This document shows, piece by piece, positions 1 through 8,574 of a stretch of 64,000 nucleotides of DNA (positions are counted from its first letter, which is position 1; the number at the start of each line of letters is the position of its first letter). Both the position numbers and the translations under genes were made by a program. The DNA comes from Nitrospira sp. Lineage in GTDB: Bacteria > Nitrospirota > Nitrospiria > Nitrospirales > Nitrospiraceae. The notes below the pieces were generated by a model. The model had not been told where the DNA came from and made no database searches. It was given only the letters and a program-made list of their open reading frames with translations. The DNA is taken from the NCBI GenBank assembly GCA_030653545.1, contig JAURZE010000024.1, forward strand, positions 1-64,000. The letters are read 5' to 3'.

Positions 1-81
1 GGCCGTATCAAACTCGCTACGATGTGCCTTGATAAACGCGTACTTCACTCGGACGCCCTGCGCTCTGCGTCGATTGCCCAT
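1..81 (-). CDS. IS3-family transposase (OrfB type), N-terminal 27 residues, runs off the window
   Basis: The reverse strand reads in frame from an ATG at 81 to the window edge. The piece KYAFIKAHRSEFDTA is the typical start of an IS3-type OrfB (DDE transposase), where a short HTH-like segment precedes the catalytic core. A strong ribosome binding site (GGGAGG, six bases before the ATG) supports this start. No OrfA reading frame lies upstream, so this is either an element without a separate orfA or a truncated copy. The IS end probably lies between 82 and 180, but I could not define the terminal inverted repeat because the other end is outside the window. Confidence 0.7.
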   Translation of the reverse strand, partial: MGNRRRAQGVRVKYAFIKAHRSEFDTA

Positions 82-179
82 TGAACCTCCCTTTGTGCTA
101 ACGACCCTCTTAAAGGTGTCCGTTAAAGCCTGGGAAGTCCAGAATGTCCCCGTTTAGGGTTCCATAGTGCCCCTGTTTG

Positions 180-1565
180 CTACTCATGTTCCATAGGTGG
201 CAAGACGAGAGGGTTGATTTTAGGGGGCAAGTCCAAACCTGCTCGAAAGGCCCGCCTTCCATTATGGGAGGCACGAATGGGAAGGAGGCTGGGAACCGCA
301 CCAACCTCAAATTTGCGCACATTAACTGTGCAGAGGCCCCCTTCGATAGTGCACTCGAAAACAGAAACGGGAACGCCGGCCACAAGATATTCGCCCGTTT
401 GAGGGAGCAAACCAATTCGGTTGCTTACGGATACTATTGCAGTCCTTTGTAAACGACTGACCTCTAGCAGAAGTTCGGATGGAGTTAGTGAGCTAAGACA
501 AGTATCGCCATGCTGGATCCGGCCCCGCAACGATCGTTGTTGATCAAAATCCGCATCAACACGGGCAGCAGCATACATAGCCTCGAAACTTTTCTTGATA
601 TCCCACCCCACCTCACGCATATCACCACACTTCTGGCAGCTCACCGTTCGCCTTGCTCCAGATTCCCTAGCCTGATCATCTGCCTGCCGCTCAAGAGCAT
701 TCCAATACGATGCCAGGGAAGCCGTCGGAAGCTTTGCACTGAGGCCCTCGCGCAAGAGGCGAAGCGGGAGGTGATCAGCTTCTCCTACCCGAGCATTCTC
801 CAAAGCTTCAGGGTCTATCGGCACAGGGGTATTCTCAATTCGAGCTTGAAGAGTTGCAATTTCAAATGGCAAACCCTCTCGGCAGGTTGAAGGAGATGTC
901 CCCACTACCTCGCATACTGATGCCGCCCCAAAGCCTGCAAGTGCCAAGAGATCAACGAGTCGCTCAGCTCTTTCAAGACCATCATAGATTGCCTCACCGA
1001 TGTTTCTTTCGCGTAAATGATAGAGGTCTACCAGGTGGCGCGTCATTCCATCAGGGAAGTATTGGCGCACCCTGGCATAGGCATGGCACGATTGGTCAAC
1101 TCGATACGCCACATGGCATGTAAGCTCCGTGTAAGATTCGATCCATATTCGAGTCCTCCATCGATTATGCTCATGCTCTGGATCGGCACGTCGATTAGGA
1201 TCATTCTGTGCGTTACGGGTAGCAATAAGTTGATTGCTGTATGCCTCGTTAGCTGAAAGAATCACGCGCTTAAGTTCTTCATACTCTTCCGAAGAAATAG
1301 CTCGATCAAAGGGAAAAACCTGATCGCTATCTACCACTCCTACACCACCGACATAATTCATCCCTTCATAAGGTGATTCAAGAATATGCTCCAAATAGCA
1401 AGCATTCCATTGACTGCGAGGCACCCCCGAATCTTCGCAAGCTCTACACACAGAAACCCATGCTTCATGTCTGCCTTGAAAACAGGGGTGTCTTGGATCT
1501 TCATAGTAGACATGTTCTTTGATGGAGCCTGGCCGATTGCTGCCGTAGTACTTGATGACTGGCAT
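180..1565 (-). CDS. HEPN-like protein (candidate RNase, ApeA/MauJ-like C-terminal half)
   Basis: A 461-residue protein with no signal peptide. Residues 280-360 look like a HEPN domain: a helix with YWNALE (287-292), a CxxC pair (C310, C313) and the pattern R347-x4-H352 followed by G, the Rx4-6H signature of HEPN ribonucleases. The N-terminal 270 residues are not recognised. Start: ATG preceded by GGGGAAAGG. The gene ends about 100 bp before an IS-type transposase gene, so it sits at the edge of a mobile element. HEPN proteins of this type are often stress or defence RNases, but I infer that only from the motif. It could also be a non-catalytic member; no partner antitoxin gene is adjacent. 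Confidence 0.6.
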   Translation of the reverse strand: MPVIKYYGSNRPGSIKEHVYYEDPRHPCFQGRHEAWVSVCRACEDSGVPRSQWNACYLEHILESPYEGMNYVGGVGVVDSDQVFPFDRAISSEEYEELKRVILSANEAYSNQLIATRNAQNDPNRRADPEHEHNRWRTRIWIESYTELTCHVAYRVDQSCHAYARVRQYFPDGMTRHLVDLYHLRERNIGEAIYDGLERAERLVDLLALAGFGAASVCEVVGTSPSTCREGLPFEIATLQARIENTPVPIDPEALENARVGEADHLPLRLLREGLSAKLPTASLASYWNALERQADDQARESGARRTVSCQKCGDMREVGWDIKKSFEAMYAAARVDADFDQQRSLRGRIQHGDTCLSSLTPSELLLEVSRLQRTAIVSVSNRIGLLPQTGEYLVAGVPVSVFECTIEGGLCTVNVRKFEVGAVPSLLPIRASHNGRRAFRAGLDLPPKINPLVLPPMEHE

Positions 1566-1793
1566 GATTGCCTTTCCCCGGTCAGTCTTAAGGGATCCGC
1601 CCCTTTGTTTTGATCGAACAATCCACGTTCACCTCAAGCAACCCAAAGCTTGGCTAAAGAAGAATCCACCTGGTGTCACCAAACAGCGCCCTTCTACTTT
1701 TCCCCAATCATCACGTCGATCTCTGCCTTCAGCTAGAACAGGCAACGGCTCTGGAACCGTGTTCGATCTCCAGGTACGCACAGGGATTCTCTA

Positions 1794-2177
1794 TCAAAGA
1801 TTTGATTGCAAAGACACTGAGGGCTTCGCCGCAGGGGCGTTCAAGCCGGGATACTTTGCCTGAACGAAACTGGCGGCTTGCCATAACACCAACGCATTCA
1901 CCACCGTCGCCACGATCAGCGCGCCGGCAAGCCCCACGCCAACTCGCCGAAGCAGCCACTCGGCTATTCCACCGGTCAGCCCACCTAGTGCGACGCCGGC
2001 CAAGAGACCGGCCACTGCGAACATCGCATAAAACCCCATCGCGAACAGCATCGCAAAGCTATCGGCATTGGGGGCAATCCCGAGATACCCCCCAAATCCT
2101 ATCCACGCGCCCCATAGCCCCCCGAGCACCGGCCAGGAGATGCGGACGGCCCGCCAGAATGCATTTCCGTCCTTCAT
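1794..2177 (-). CDS. Small integral membrane protein, unknown function
   Basis: About 127 residues when started at the ATG that overlaps the upstream stop codon (TGATG, one shared base). Three or four hydrophobic, Gly/Ala-rich helices run through most of the protein (for example around SWPVLGGLWGAWIGF and the GLLAGVALGGLTGG stretch). A reading frame 30 residues longer exists but would run into the preceding gene. The overlap with the exported protein at 2177-2632 suggests translational coupling and a shared role in the envelope. I do not recognise the family. Confidence 0.65.
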   Translation of the reverse strand: MKDGNAFWRAVRISWPVLGGLWGAWIGFGGYLGIAPNADSFAMLFAMGFYAMFAVAGLLAGVALGGLTGGIAEWLLRRVGVGLAGALIVATVVNALVLWQAASFVQAKYPGLNAPAAKPSVSLQSNL

Positions 2178-2632
2178 CACTTGCTTGCTCCCTGCCGCAC
2201 GCTCTCCAGTGTTTGGCGTGCCCCAAGAAGATGCCGTGCGGTTGCATCTATCTTTTGTAAGTGGCACCCGCCGGACGGTTCATTCCACGTCAATTTCAAC
2301 GATTGATTAAATCCGCTGCTGAGGACAAATTGTTTCAATGGCATGACGCGCAGTTGGGCGGAAGCCATGAGCGGGATGATTTGTTCGACTTGCAGGGACT
2401 GTTGCTGATTGCGCCATTGCATGCGGGCGCCCAGCCAGTCGCCCGTCCCGCCATCGATGAACACCCACCCCCAGCCGTCAGCACTCAGGTTCAGATAGCA
2501 ATAGGCGCCATGATGACCCGCCCCCGCCCATTCACCCGAAAAGAAGCCGGGCGAGTTATCTGGCAGAGGCGTCAGCGCTTTCGCAGTCCCCAACCACACG
2601 AATACCAGTATGAGCCCTATGAAATAGCGCAT
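2177..2632 (-). CDS. Exported protein of unknown function
   Basis: 151 residues starting with a clear signal peptide (MRYFIGLILVFVWLGTAKA, cleavage likely after AKA). The mature part is rich in Trp and Gly (GEWAG, DGWGWVF, GDWLGARMQW) and has two cysteines, C44 and a second near residue 124 (SGGCHL), which could pair in the periplasm. It is first in a two-gene unit with the membrane protein at 1794-2177. No known domain is recognised. Confidence 0.65.
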   Translation of the reverse strand: MRYFIGLILVFVWLGTAKALTPLPDNSPGFFSGEWAGAGHHGAYCYLNLSADGWGWVFIDGGTGDWLGARMQWRNQQQSLQVEQIIPLMASAQLRVMPLKQFVLSSGFNQSLKLTWNEPSGGCHLQKIDATARHLLGARQTLESVRQGASK

Positions 2633-2761
2633 GTGCCGACCTTGCCCCTGGATAAGAATACTTGTTCACACATCGTGAAACCGCGCTCCATCAATGCATA
2701 GCGGCAATCACTGGTTTCTGAAACCACTTCCAGCGCCTACACTGTCCGCTGCAGCGCAGTG

Positions 2762-3220
2762 TCAGCGCGCGGCTGTTGGAGTCGCCTGAAATCGACCGCT
2801 CATTCTTATGCCATCGCGGATATTCATGCCCATGAGCGTAAGATTTACAGCTCCGGCGAGAAGCTCTATACCCTGAACCACGTAAAAAGTCGTGTCGAAT
2901 GCACCGGCCGAAGCCAAGCGATCAAGAACAATGGCGCAGGGCAGCAATACCAGCAAGCCGTTCGCAGCAATGAAGGGCATCCGCCTCTTCTTCGCGTCAA
3001 CGAGCCTCCCCTTGCGAGACTTCGCGATGACGAAGCCACTTCCACCAGTAGCCGCAATGGCTGGAATCAGAATAAACAGACCGGGCATGACGATTAGCGC
3101 CTTTACGGTTGCTACTGCCTCATGAGCCCCAAAGAGTTCCACGGCTACAGAGGATAGAAAAAACGTGGCGATTGTTAGCGCCGCCAGTAATCCCGCAACG
3201 AGATGTATTGTCTTTGGCAT
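2762..3220 (-). CDS. Four-helix integral membrane protein, unknown function
   Basis: 152 residues with four predicted membrane helices: roughly 5-28, 40-62, 80-98 and 110-132, separated by short basic loops (AKSRKGRLVDAKKRR between helices 2 and 3). The start ATG follows AGGAG at a normal distance. It stands alone between genes on the same strand. Its family is unknown to me; the small size and topology resemble many uncharacterised inner-membrane proteins. Confidence 0.6.
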   Translation of the reverse strand: MPKTIHLVAGLLAALTIATFFLSSVAVELFGAHEAVATVKALIVMPGLFILIPAIAATGGSGFVIAKSRKGRLVDAKKRRMPFIAANGLLVLLPCAIVLDRLASAGAFDTTFYVVQGIELLAGAVNLTLMGMNIRDGIRMSGRFQATPTAAR

Positions 3221-3462
3221 TGCAGATACTCCTGCCCCCTACGGGCCGACACAAAGGTTTGGAACCGTCAGGCGCGTGAATAGATGTGGAGACGCGACTG
3301 CGAACTAAGAATTCAATGGCCAGACCCCTTTGTGTTCAGGGCCAGAAACCAGCGAACGACCCTGCGCTCGGCGTCACTGGTCGGTTGTGGCGGTTGCATC
3401 CAATTCAAAGAAAGAACAGAACCTCCCGGTTTCGTTCTCACAGTTGCGACCGCAGGCGGCGT

Positions 3463-4350
3463 CTACGGGGCGCGTTCAGCCCGTGCCTTCGACGCCGCAA
3501 CGTCCGGCAGCGGCTGCCCCACGAGTCCCCGCACATAGTCCTTGTCCACTGCGTCGAGCAACGCCTGCCGGGCCGGACCTTCCGGCCCCTCGACGAGCAC
3601 CATCACGTTGTGCACGCGCAAGCCTTCGCTGCGCCGCGCACTCGCGACGCCGAACGTCGCCGTGGTCGGGGCGGCCTCCGGAAAGCGCTCCACATTCATC
3701 GCGAGACGCACCGTGATTTCCTGGGGAAACGTCTCAAGCCGCTTGGCCTGTGCGCGCAGAAGATCGGCCTGCGGTTTGACGCCGGCCTTGTGATCGGTGA
3801 CGAACTTATTGGCGGCCTCCTCGAGCTTTCGGCCTTCGGCATTGGCGCGGTCCGCTTGCGCCTGTTGCTCCGACGTGAAGGGAGGATCTTTTCGCGACCG
3901 CCGTGGCGCGGCGTCGTACGCCGTGCGCATTTGCGCGAGCAACTGCTTGTGCTGCCCCTCTTTCTCCGGCGGGAGCTTTTCTAATTCCTCAATTTGCTTT
4001 TCAAGACTCTTGCGCTCGGCATACATGCGATCGGCCTCGGCCTTGGGGAACTTGTACAGATAGCCGCCGCTCGCATTGGACGAAAACGCCCCTTCCCCTG
4101 TACCACGGCAGAAGGACAGGCGCGGCTGGCGTGAAAAGTCGTACGGAGCACCGCGCCGCTCGCTATTGGCAACCGGAGCGGGCAATGCCGCTGCCAGCGC
4201 CGCTTCAGCTCGAGCCGCGAATCCGAGCTCGGCCGGTGTCGCATCACGTACTCCGTCCACACAGTCGGCCAACCCGACACCGGGCACTCCCCACAACGCC
4301 ATCGTGGCTACCACAGCAACAGCAACGCGAGTCCTCGTCCTGATCATCAT
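3463..4350 (-). CDS. Exported protein with central coiled coil, unknown function
   Basis: 295 residues. A signal peptide (residues 1-28, ending in GVGLAD) is followed by a region with two cysteines and then a charged, heptad-like stretch (about 105-200, for example KSLEKQIEELEKLPPEKE) that should form a coiled coil. The C-terminal part ends in an Ala/Arg-rich tail. The ribosome binding site GGAGG lies just before tandem ATG codons. It is probably periplasmic. No known family is recognised. The 242 bp between this gene and 3220 hold nothing I can identify. Confidence 0.65.
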   Translation of the reverse strand: MMIRTRTRVAVAVVATMALWGVPGVGLADCVDGVRDATPAELGFAARAEAALAAALPAPVANSERRGAPYDFSRQPRLSFCRGTGEGAFSSNASGGYLYKFPKAEADRMYAERKSLEKQIEELEKLPPEKEGQHKQLLAQMRTAYDAAPRRSRKDPPFTSEQQAQADRANAEGRKLEEAANKFVTDHKAGVKPQADLLRAQAKRLETFPQEITVRLAMNVERFPEAAPTTATFGVASARRSEGLRVHNVMVLVEGPEGPARQALLDAVDKDYVRGLVGQPLPDVAASKARAERAP

Positions 4351-4465
4351 GGTCCTCCAATTCTGGCCGTACCTGAAACAGATTTACGGGTCATCCCCCT
4401 TGTTTTTCCTTACCATCTTGCGACTCAGCGACAGCCGGCATCCTACTCACAGCTCATCTCCAGGC

Positions 4466-4912
4466 TCAGGAAATGGGTGGTGCAAAATCGCCCTGAGCTG
4501 ATTGCGCCTGAAGAGCCTGCAATTGAGCGCGCGCCACATTGACGTCGAGGCCTAACCAGGTGCAAGCGATGTCGGGAGAGTTGAAGACGATGACCTTCAC
4601 GCCATAGCCTTCCGCTTCTTTCAAGAGCACCAGGGCTCGTTCATAGGTTTCCCTGTTCACTAGGAGCGCCATCCGGCCCACCTTGAGTCGACCGATGACT
4701 TGACCGTACAGGTCCACGATCTCTTTCACCTCGTCAATGGTCGTGCTGAAGTGAGCCCTCTCGGCGTCGACCAGAACGGCCGCACCGGGCTTCACCAACG
4801 GATCGCTCAAATGCCGTCGTCCATGTGCAAGAACTTCGTCGTGAGTGACCTGCCCTGTCCACAGCTCCACCACCACGCTCCCATCATTCAACACGGCATA
4901 GTTATTGGGCAT
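4466..4912 (-). CDS. Hypothetical cytoplasmic alpha/beta protein, weakly SpoIIAA/STAS-like
   Basis: 148 residues, no signal peptide. The pattern of an N-terminal strand pair (YAVLNDGSVVVELWTGQVT), an Asp-containing central strand (AAVLVDAERAHFSTT) and later helix-strand repeats resembles the STAS-like SpoIIAA domains found singly in many bacteria, in which the protein records who set a value rather than catalysing a reaction. That match is by eye and weak. The gene is monocistronic and divergent from the mntA/hepT pair. Confidence 0.55.
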   Translation of the reverse strand: MPNNYAVLNDGSVVVELWTGQVTHDEVLAHGRRHLSDPLVKPGAAVLVDAERAHFSTTIDEVKEIVDLYGQVIGRLKVGRMALLVNRETYERALVLLKEAEGYGVKVIVFNSPDIACTWLGLDVNVARAQLQALQAQSAQGDFAPPIS

Positions 4913-5103
4913 GCGTCTTCCCCCTTTTCAGCCGACCAGCACATCAACCCACCATTATTTCATGGAACCCTAACGACACGCTTCCGGCCTGTCAATTGTC
5001 TCCTTCTGACGGGCAGGCATTGCCAAGACTGCCCCCATCGGGGATTGCCCCCTCCTCACCCCATATCCTTGCAGCTTTGAGGCAATCGTGATACTCAGGA
5101 ATC

Positions 5104-5523
5104 ATGGCACAACAGGTACCACAAGCCCTTTCCGGCATTGAGCGACAAATCGCTCATGTCATGGCTCGCCACACCGCTGTGGCCATTGCGATCCTTTTCG
5201 GGTCCACAGCCACAGGGCATGCGCGGCCGGACAGCGACCTCGACGTGGCCATTGCCACCGTCACGCCGCTCACGGCCGAGGCTCGTATCGCGCTCATTGA
5301 AGACCTTGCGCTGACATTCGGGCGGCCTGTGGACCTCATCGACCTCGACCAGGTACATAGCCCGCTGTTGCACCGGATCTTCACACAGGGGCACATGATT
5401 CTCTGCAACGATCGGACGCGCTACGCTGAACTCCTCCTGCGCATGATCTATGAAGAGGCCGATGTGATGCCTTACTACCGCCGGATATTGTCCGATAGAA
5501 GGCACGCATGGATCGGGACATAG
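5104..5523 (+). CDS. mntA: MntA-type nucleotidyltransferase antitoxin
   Basis: 139 residues with the minimal nucleotidyltransferase signature: G33-S34, ten residues, then D45-x-D47 (GSx10DxD), and a third acidic residue near D77 (RPVDLIDLDQV). In characterised type VII systems this enzyme adds AMP units to a tyrosine of the HEPN toxin HepT and so silences it. The next gene encodes such a HepT and overlaps by 16 bases, so the two are translated together. All catalytic residues appear intact. The C-terminal Tyr-rich helix (MIYEEADVMPYYRR) is usual for this family. Confidence 0.85.
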   Translation: MAQQVPQALSGIERQIAHVMARHTAVAIAILFGSTATGHARPDSDLDVAIATVTPLTAEARIALIEDLALTFGRPVDLIDLDQVHSPLLHRIFTQGHMILCNDRTRYAELLLRMIYEEADVMPYYRRILSDRRHAWIGT

Positions 5524-5927
5524 TCCAAGCCAAGCTCGAATCACTCCGGCGTTGCGTCGAGCGAATTGCCGACAAGACACCGCCCTCTGCCGACCCGCTG
5601 GCCCACGACCCCGATCTCCAAGACATCATCGCGCTCAATCTTCAGCGTGCCGTCCAACTCTGCGTCGACCTTGCCGCGCATGTCATCGTCGACACCTCCT
5701 CCAAAGCGCCCTCGACCATGGCCGACAATTTCGCCATTCTGCAGGAGGTGAACGTCATTCCCCCCGCCTTGGCAGACCGGATGATGAAAGCCGTGGGATT
5801 TAGAAACATCGCCGTGCATAGCTATCAGACCATCGATTGGAACATCGTCTATCAGATCTGCACCCGCCACCTCGACGATTTCCGGCAATTTGCCAAAGCC
5901 ATTGCCCAGCAACTCGCCAAACGCTGA
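5508..5927 (+). CDS. hepT: HepT-type HEPN toxin
   Basis: 139 residues, all helical. It carries the complete HepT motif R99-x4-H104-x-Y106 (RNIAVHSY). In studied members Arg and His form the RNase site and the Tyr is the AMPylation target of MntA. Start ATG lies inside the 3' end of mntA, preceded by AGAAGG. The pair forms a complete type VII toxin-antitoxin operon. The family length is about 130-145, so the protein looks full length. Confidence 0.85.
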   Translation: MDRDIVQAKLESLRRCVERIADKTPPSADPLAHDPDLQDIIALNLQRAVQLCVDLAAHVIVDTSSKAPSTMADNFAILQEVNVIPPALADRMMKAVGFRNIAVHSYQTIDWNIVYQICTRHLDDFRQFAKAIAQQLAKR

Positions 5928-6021
5928 GCCTCAAACTCCCCCCTCTTTCCCCTGAAAGGATTCCATTCCTCGCGCCATATCGTGGGTAGAAGGCAACGCC
6001 ACTCTACTCACGAGGTGCCTG

Positions 6022-6909
6022 ATGAACCTGCATCGACTCAAGACGCATCTTTCAGCGCTCGATCCCCGTCTGTACCAGATTGCCAGCCTCAGCACACTGC
6101 TCCTGTATGGCCTCGGCTGGCTGCACTTCACGGTGTCGCCCGGGCAAATCGCCCTCACGATCGGCGCGGCGTTACTGACTCAATATGCCGGCACGCGCAT
6201 TTACGATCTACCTGCCTTTGACCCCAAGAGCCCGCTGATCTCGGCCCTCTCTCTCTGCCTCCTGCTCCGCACAGACGACCTCACCCTGGCCGCGTTGGCC
6301 GCCGTCATCGCGATCGGCAGTAAGTTCGTCATCCGCTGGAAAGACAAGCACGTCTTCAATCCGACGAATCTGGCGCTGGTCGTCATGATTGCCGGCGGGC
6401 TCGGCTGGATTTCGCCCGGGCAGTGGGGGCAGGTCGCCTGGTTCGGCTTTCTCATCGCCTGCCTCGGCAGCCTCGTGGTCACCCGGGCGGCGCGGGCCGA
6501 TGTGACCCTCGCCTTTCTTGCCTTCTATGTCGGTCTGTTGTTCGCACGAGCGCTCTGGCTTGGCGATCCGCTCACGATCCCGCTGCATCAGATTGAAAGC
6601 GGCGCACTGCTCATCTTTGCCTTCTTCATGATCTCCGATCCCAAAACGACCCCTGATTCCAGAAGCGGCCGGATCTTCTACGCCCTGCTCGTCACGCTGG
6701 CTGCTCTCTATGTGCAATTCGGCTTATTCAAACCCAACGGCCCGCTCTGGGGCTTGATCGCCTGTGCGCCGCTGGTCCCGGCCATCGACTATTTATTTCA
6801 AGGCGTTCGATACAGCTGGTCAGCCCCATCGAATGGTTCTTCGCCCGGTTCTCCCCTGTGCCCAGCAGCCTGTCGCCTGTCCCTTTCACATCAAAGGAGG
6901 TTCTCATGA
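6022..6909 (+). CDS. RnfD/NqrB-like integral membrane protein
   Basis: 295 residues with about eight to nine membrane helices. The segment DKHVFNPTN (108-116) matches the HxFNP loop seen in RnfD/NqrB proteins, which carry flavin in Rnf and Na+-NQR complexes. No other rnf or nqr subunit is nearby, so it is not part of a normal complex. The last 30 residues (after about 265) are Pro/Ser-rich and not membrane-like. The stop overlaps the start of the DUF2330 gene (ATGA), indicating a two-gene operon. Membrane location and family are fairly sure; electron transport is inferred from the family. Confidence 0.75.
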   Translation: MNLHRLKTHLSALDPRLYQIASLSTLLLYGLGWLHFTVSPGQIALTIGAALLTQYAGTRIYDLPAFDPKSPLISALSLCLLLRTDDLTLAALAAVIAIGSKFVIRWKDKHVFNPTNLALVVMIAGGLGWISPGQWGQVAWFGFLIACLGSLVVTRAARADVTLAFLAFYVGLLFARALWLGDPLTIPLHQIESGALLIFAFFMISDPKTTPDSRSGRIFYALLVTLAALYVQFGLFKPNGPLWGLIACAPLVPAIDYLFQGVRYSWSAPSNGSSPGSPLCPAACRLSLSHQRRFS

Positions 6910-8258
6910 GACGCATCGTTATTCCCATGCTCACATTATTCCTTGGCCTGTGTACCTGGAGCAGCGAAGCTTCCGCGTTCTGCGGCTTCTATGTCGGCAA
7001 GGCCGATACGAAGCTCTTCAACAAAGCGTCGGAAGTCGCCATCGCGCGCCACGACAACAAGACCGTCATCACGATGGCCAACGATTTCAAAGGCGACGTG
7101 AAGGAATTTGCGATGGTGGTGCCGGTGCCGACGGTCCTGGAGAAGGAGCAAATCCACGTCGGCGATCCGGCCGTGCTGAAACATCTGGCCGACTATTCGG
7201 CCCCCCGGCTGGTGGAATACTTCGACGAGAATCCCTGCCGACGCTACGACATGATGCAGGACCGGATGGGCACCATGAAAAGCATGGCCCCGGCCGCCGC
7301 CGAAGCCAAACGCGAACGCGATCAGGTCCTGGGCGTGACGGTGGAGGCGCAGTACCTCGTCGGCGAATACGACATTCTCATCCTCTCGGCGAAGGAAAGC
7401 GCCGGCCTGGAAACCTGGCTGACGGAAAACGACTACAAGATTCCCCACGGGGCTTCGGCCGTGCTCCATAGCTATCTAAAACAAAATCTGAAGTTCTTTG
7501 TGGCCAAGGTCAATCTGGGCGAACAAGCCAAGCTGGGCCTCACGCATCTACGGCCGCTCCAGATTGCCTTTGAATCGCCGAAGTTCATGCTGCCGATTCG
7601 CCTGGGTACGGTGAACGCCGACGGCGCCCAGGAACTGTTCATCTATTTCCTGACCCAGCAAGGCCGCGTCGAGACCACGAACTACCGCACAGTCCGCTTG
7701 CCGGAAGCGCAAGAGATCCCGCTTTATGTGAAGGACAAATTCGGGGACTTCTATCGCGATCTCTTTACGCAACAAGTGAAGCGCGAGAGCGAGCGAGGCG
7801 TGTTTCTGGAATATGCCTGGGACATGAATTGGTGCGATCCCTGCGCGGCCACCCCCCTCTCAGCCGAGGAGCTGCGCGGGCTGGGGGTGTTCTGGCAGGA
7901 CAGCCTCGGCGGCCCACAACGAGGCCGGAGCATGCCGATGGCCCAGAACGTATTCCTGACCCGCCTGCACGTTCGCTATGACGCGGCGCACTTCCCCGAA
8001 GACCTGATGTTCCAGGAAACTTCGGATCGGTCGAATTTCCAGGCACGCTACATCCTACGCCATCCCTGGACCGGCACGGACGAATGCGCGGCGGCGACCA
8101 CCTATCGCCAGCAACTGCGGGAACGCTATGAACGGGAAGCGCAAACGCTGGCCACATTGACCGGCTGGAATATCGGCGAGATCCGCAAGACGATGAACAT
8201 CGCTGCCGTGCCGACCGTCGAGGGGAAGAAGTGGTATCGGCAGTTGTGGGCGAACTAG
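6906..8258 (+). CDS. Exported DUF2330 protein
   Basis: 450 residues from the ATG at 6906, chosen because AAAGGAGG lies six bases upstream and because it overlaps the preceding stop by four bases. A signal peptide of about 22 residues ends at the ASA/FCGFYVGKAD boundary, which is the conserved N-terminus of mature DUF2330 proteins. The rest is a large periplasmic domain of unknown function with several conserved Trp and Cys positions (DMNWCDPCAA, DECAAATTY). Pairing with an RnfD-like protein recurs in this lineage and suggests a shared envelope role. No enzymatic motif is seen. Confidence 0.8.
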   Translation: MRRIVIPMLTLFLGLCTWSSEASAFCGFYVGKADTKLFNKASEVAIARHDNKTVITMANDFKGDVKEFAMVVPVPTVLEKEQIHVGDPAVLKHLADYSAPRLVEYFDENPCRRYDMMQDRMGTMKSMAPAAAEAKRERDQVLGVTVEAQYLVGEYDILILSAKESAGLETWLTENDYKIPHGASAVLHSYLKQNLKFFVAKVNLGEQAKLGLTHLRPLQIAFESPKFMLPIRLGTVNADGAQELFIYFLTQQGRVETTNYRTVRLPEAQEIPLYVKDKFGDFYRDLFTQQVKRESERGVFLEYAWDMNWCDPCAATPLSAEELRGLGVFWQDSLGGPQRGRSMPMAQNVFLTRLHVRYDAAHFPEDLMFQETSDRSNFQARYILRHPWTGTDECAAATTYRQQLRERYEREAQTLATLTGWNIGEIRKTMNIAAVPTVEGKKWYRQLWAN

Positions 8259-8276
8259 CACCGCGCACACACGACA

Positions 8277-8309
8277 ACGGCGAGGCCTGGTATCACCAGG
8301 CCTCGCCGT
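8277..8309 (+). terminator. Strong hairpin behind the RnfD/DUF2330 operon, probable terminator
   Basis: A perfect 14-bp stem (8277-8290 with 8296-8309) closes a 5-base loop, 18 bases after the DUF2330 stop. It is followed by CGTCTTCGCT rather than a run of T, so termination strength is uncertain. It also separates this operon from the convergent gene at 8575-9645. Confidence 0.6.
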
Positions 8310-8431
8310 CGTCTTCGCTCGACGCCAGCCCCGCGGCCGACGCTTCTTGCTCTTGCAGGCTGCGGAAAAACTCGGTGCATGGGAAAACACGGCCCAAATA
8401 CTCGGAGTGGCGCCGCGGCCAGAACGACCAC

Positions 8432-8551
8432 AGGATGCTCAAAAAGGCCGTCCAGCAAGGCCGCAGCGAACGAAGAGGCGAGGCATACAAGTTGGTACGT
8501 TGAGCCTCTTCGTGAAGCGAGAACGCCGCTGGCGGACTTTTTCAGCATCCT
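8432..8551. repeat. ~120-bp imperfect palindromic repeat, copy 1
   Basis: The outer arms (about 8432-8456 and 8528-8551) are inverted copies of AGGATGCT-A5-6-GG/TCCG-CCAGC. The interior holds AAGGCCGCAGCGA and GGTACGTTGAG. Related copies lie at 28665-28790 and 58096-58219. It fills most of the 316-bp gap (8259-8574) between two convergent genes, together with the hairpin at 8277-8309. It has no transposase and behaves like a REP- or MITE-type element. Confidence 0.75.
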
Positions 8552-8574
8552 GCTAGCAGGAGAACGATCCTGCG

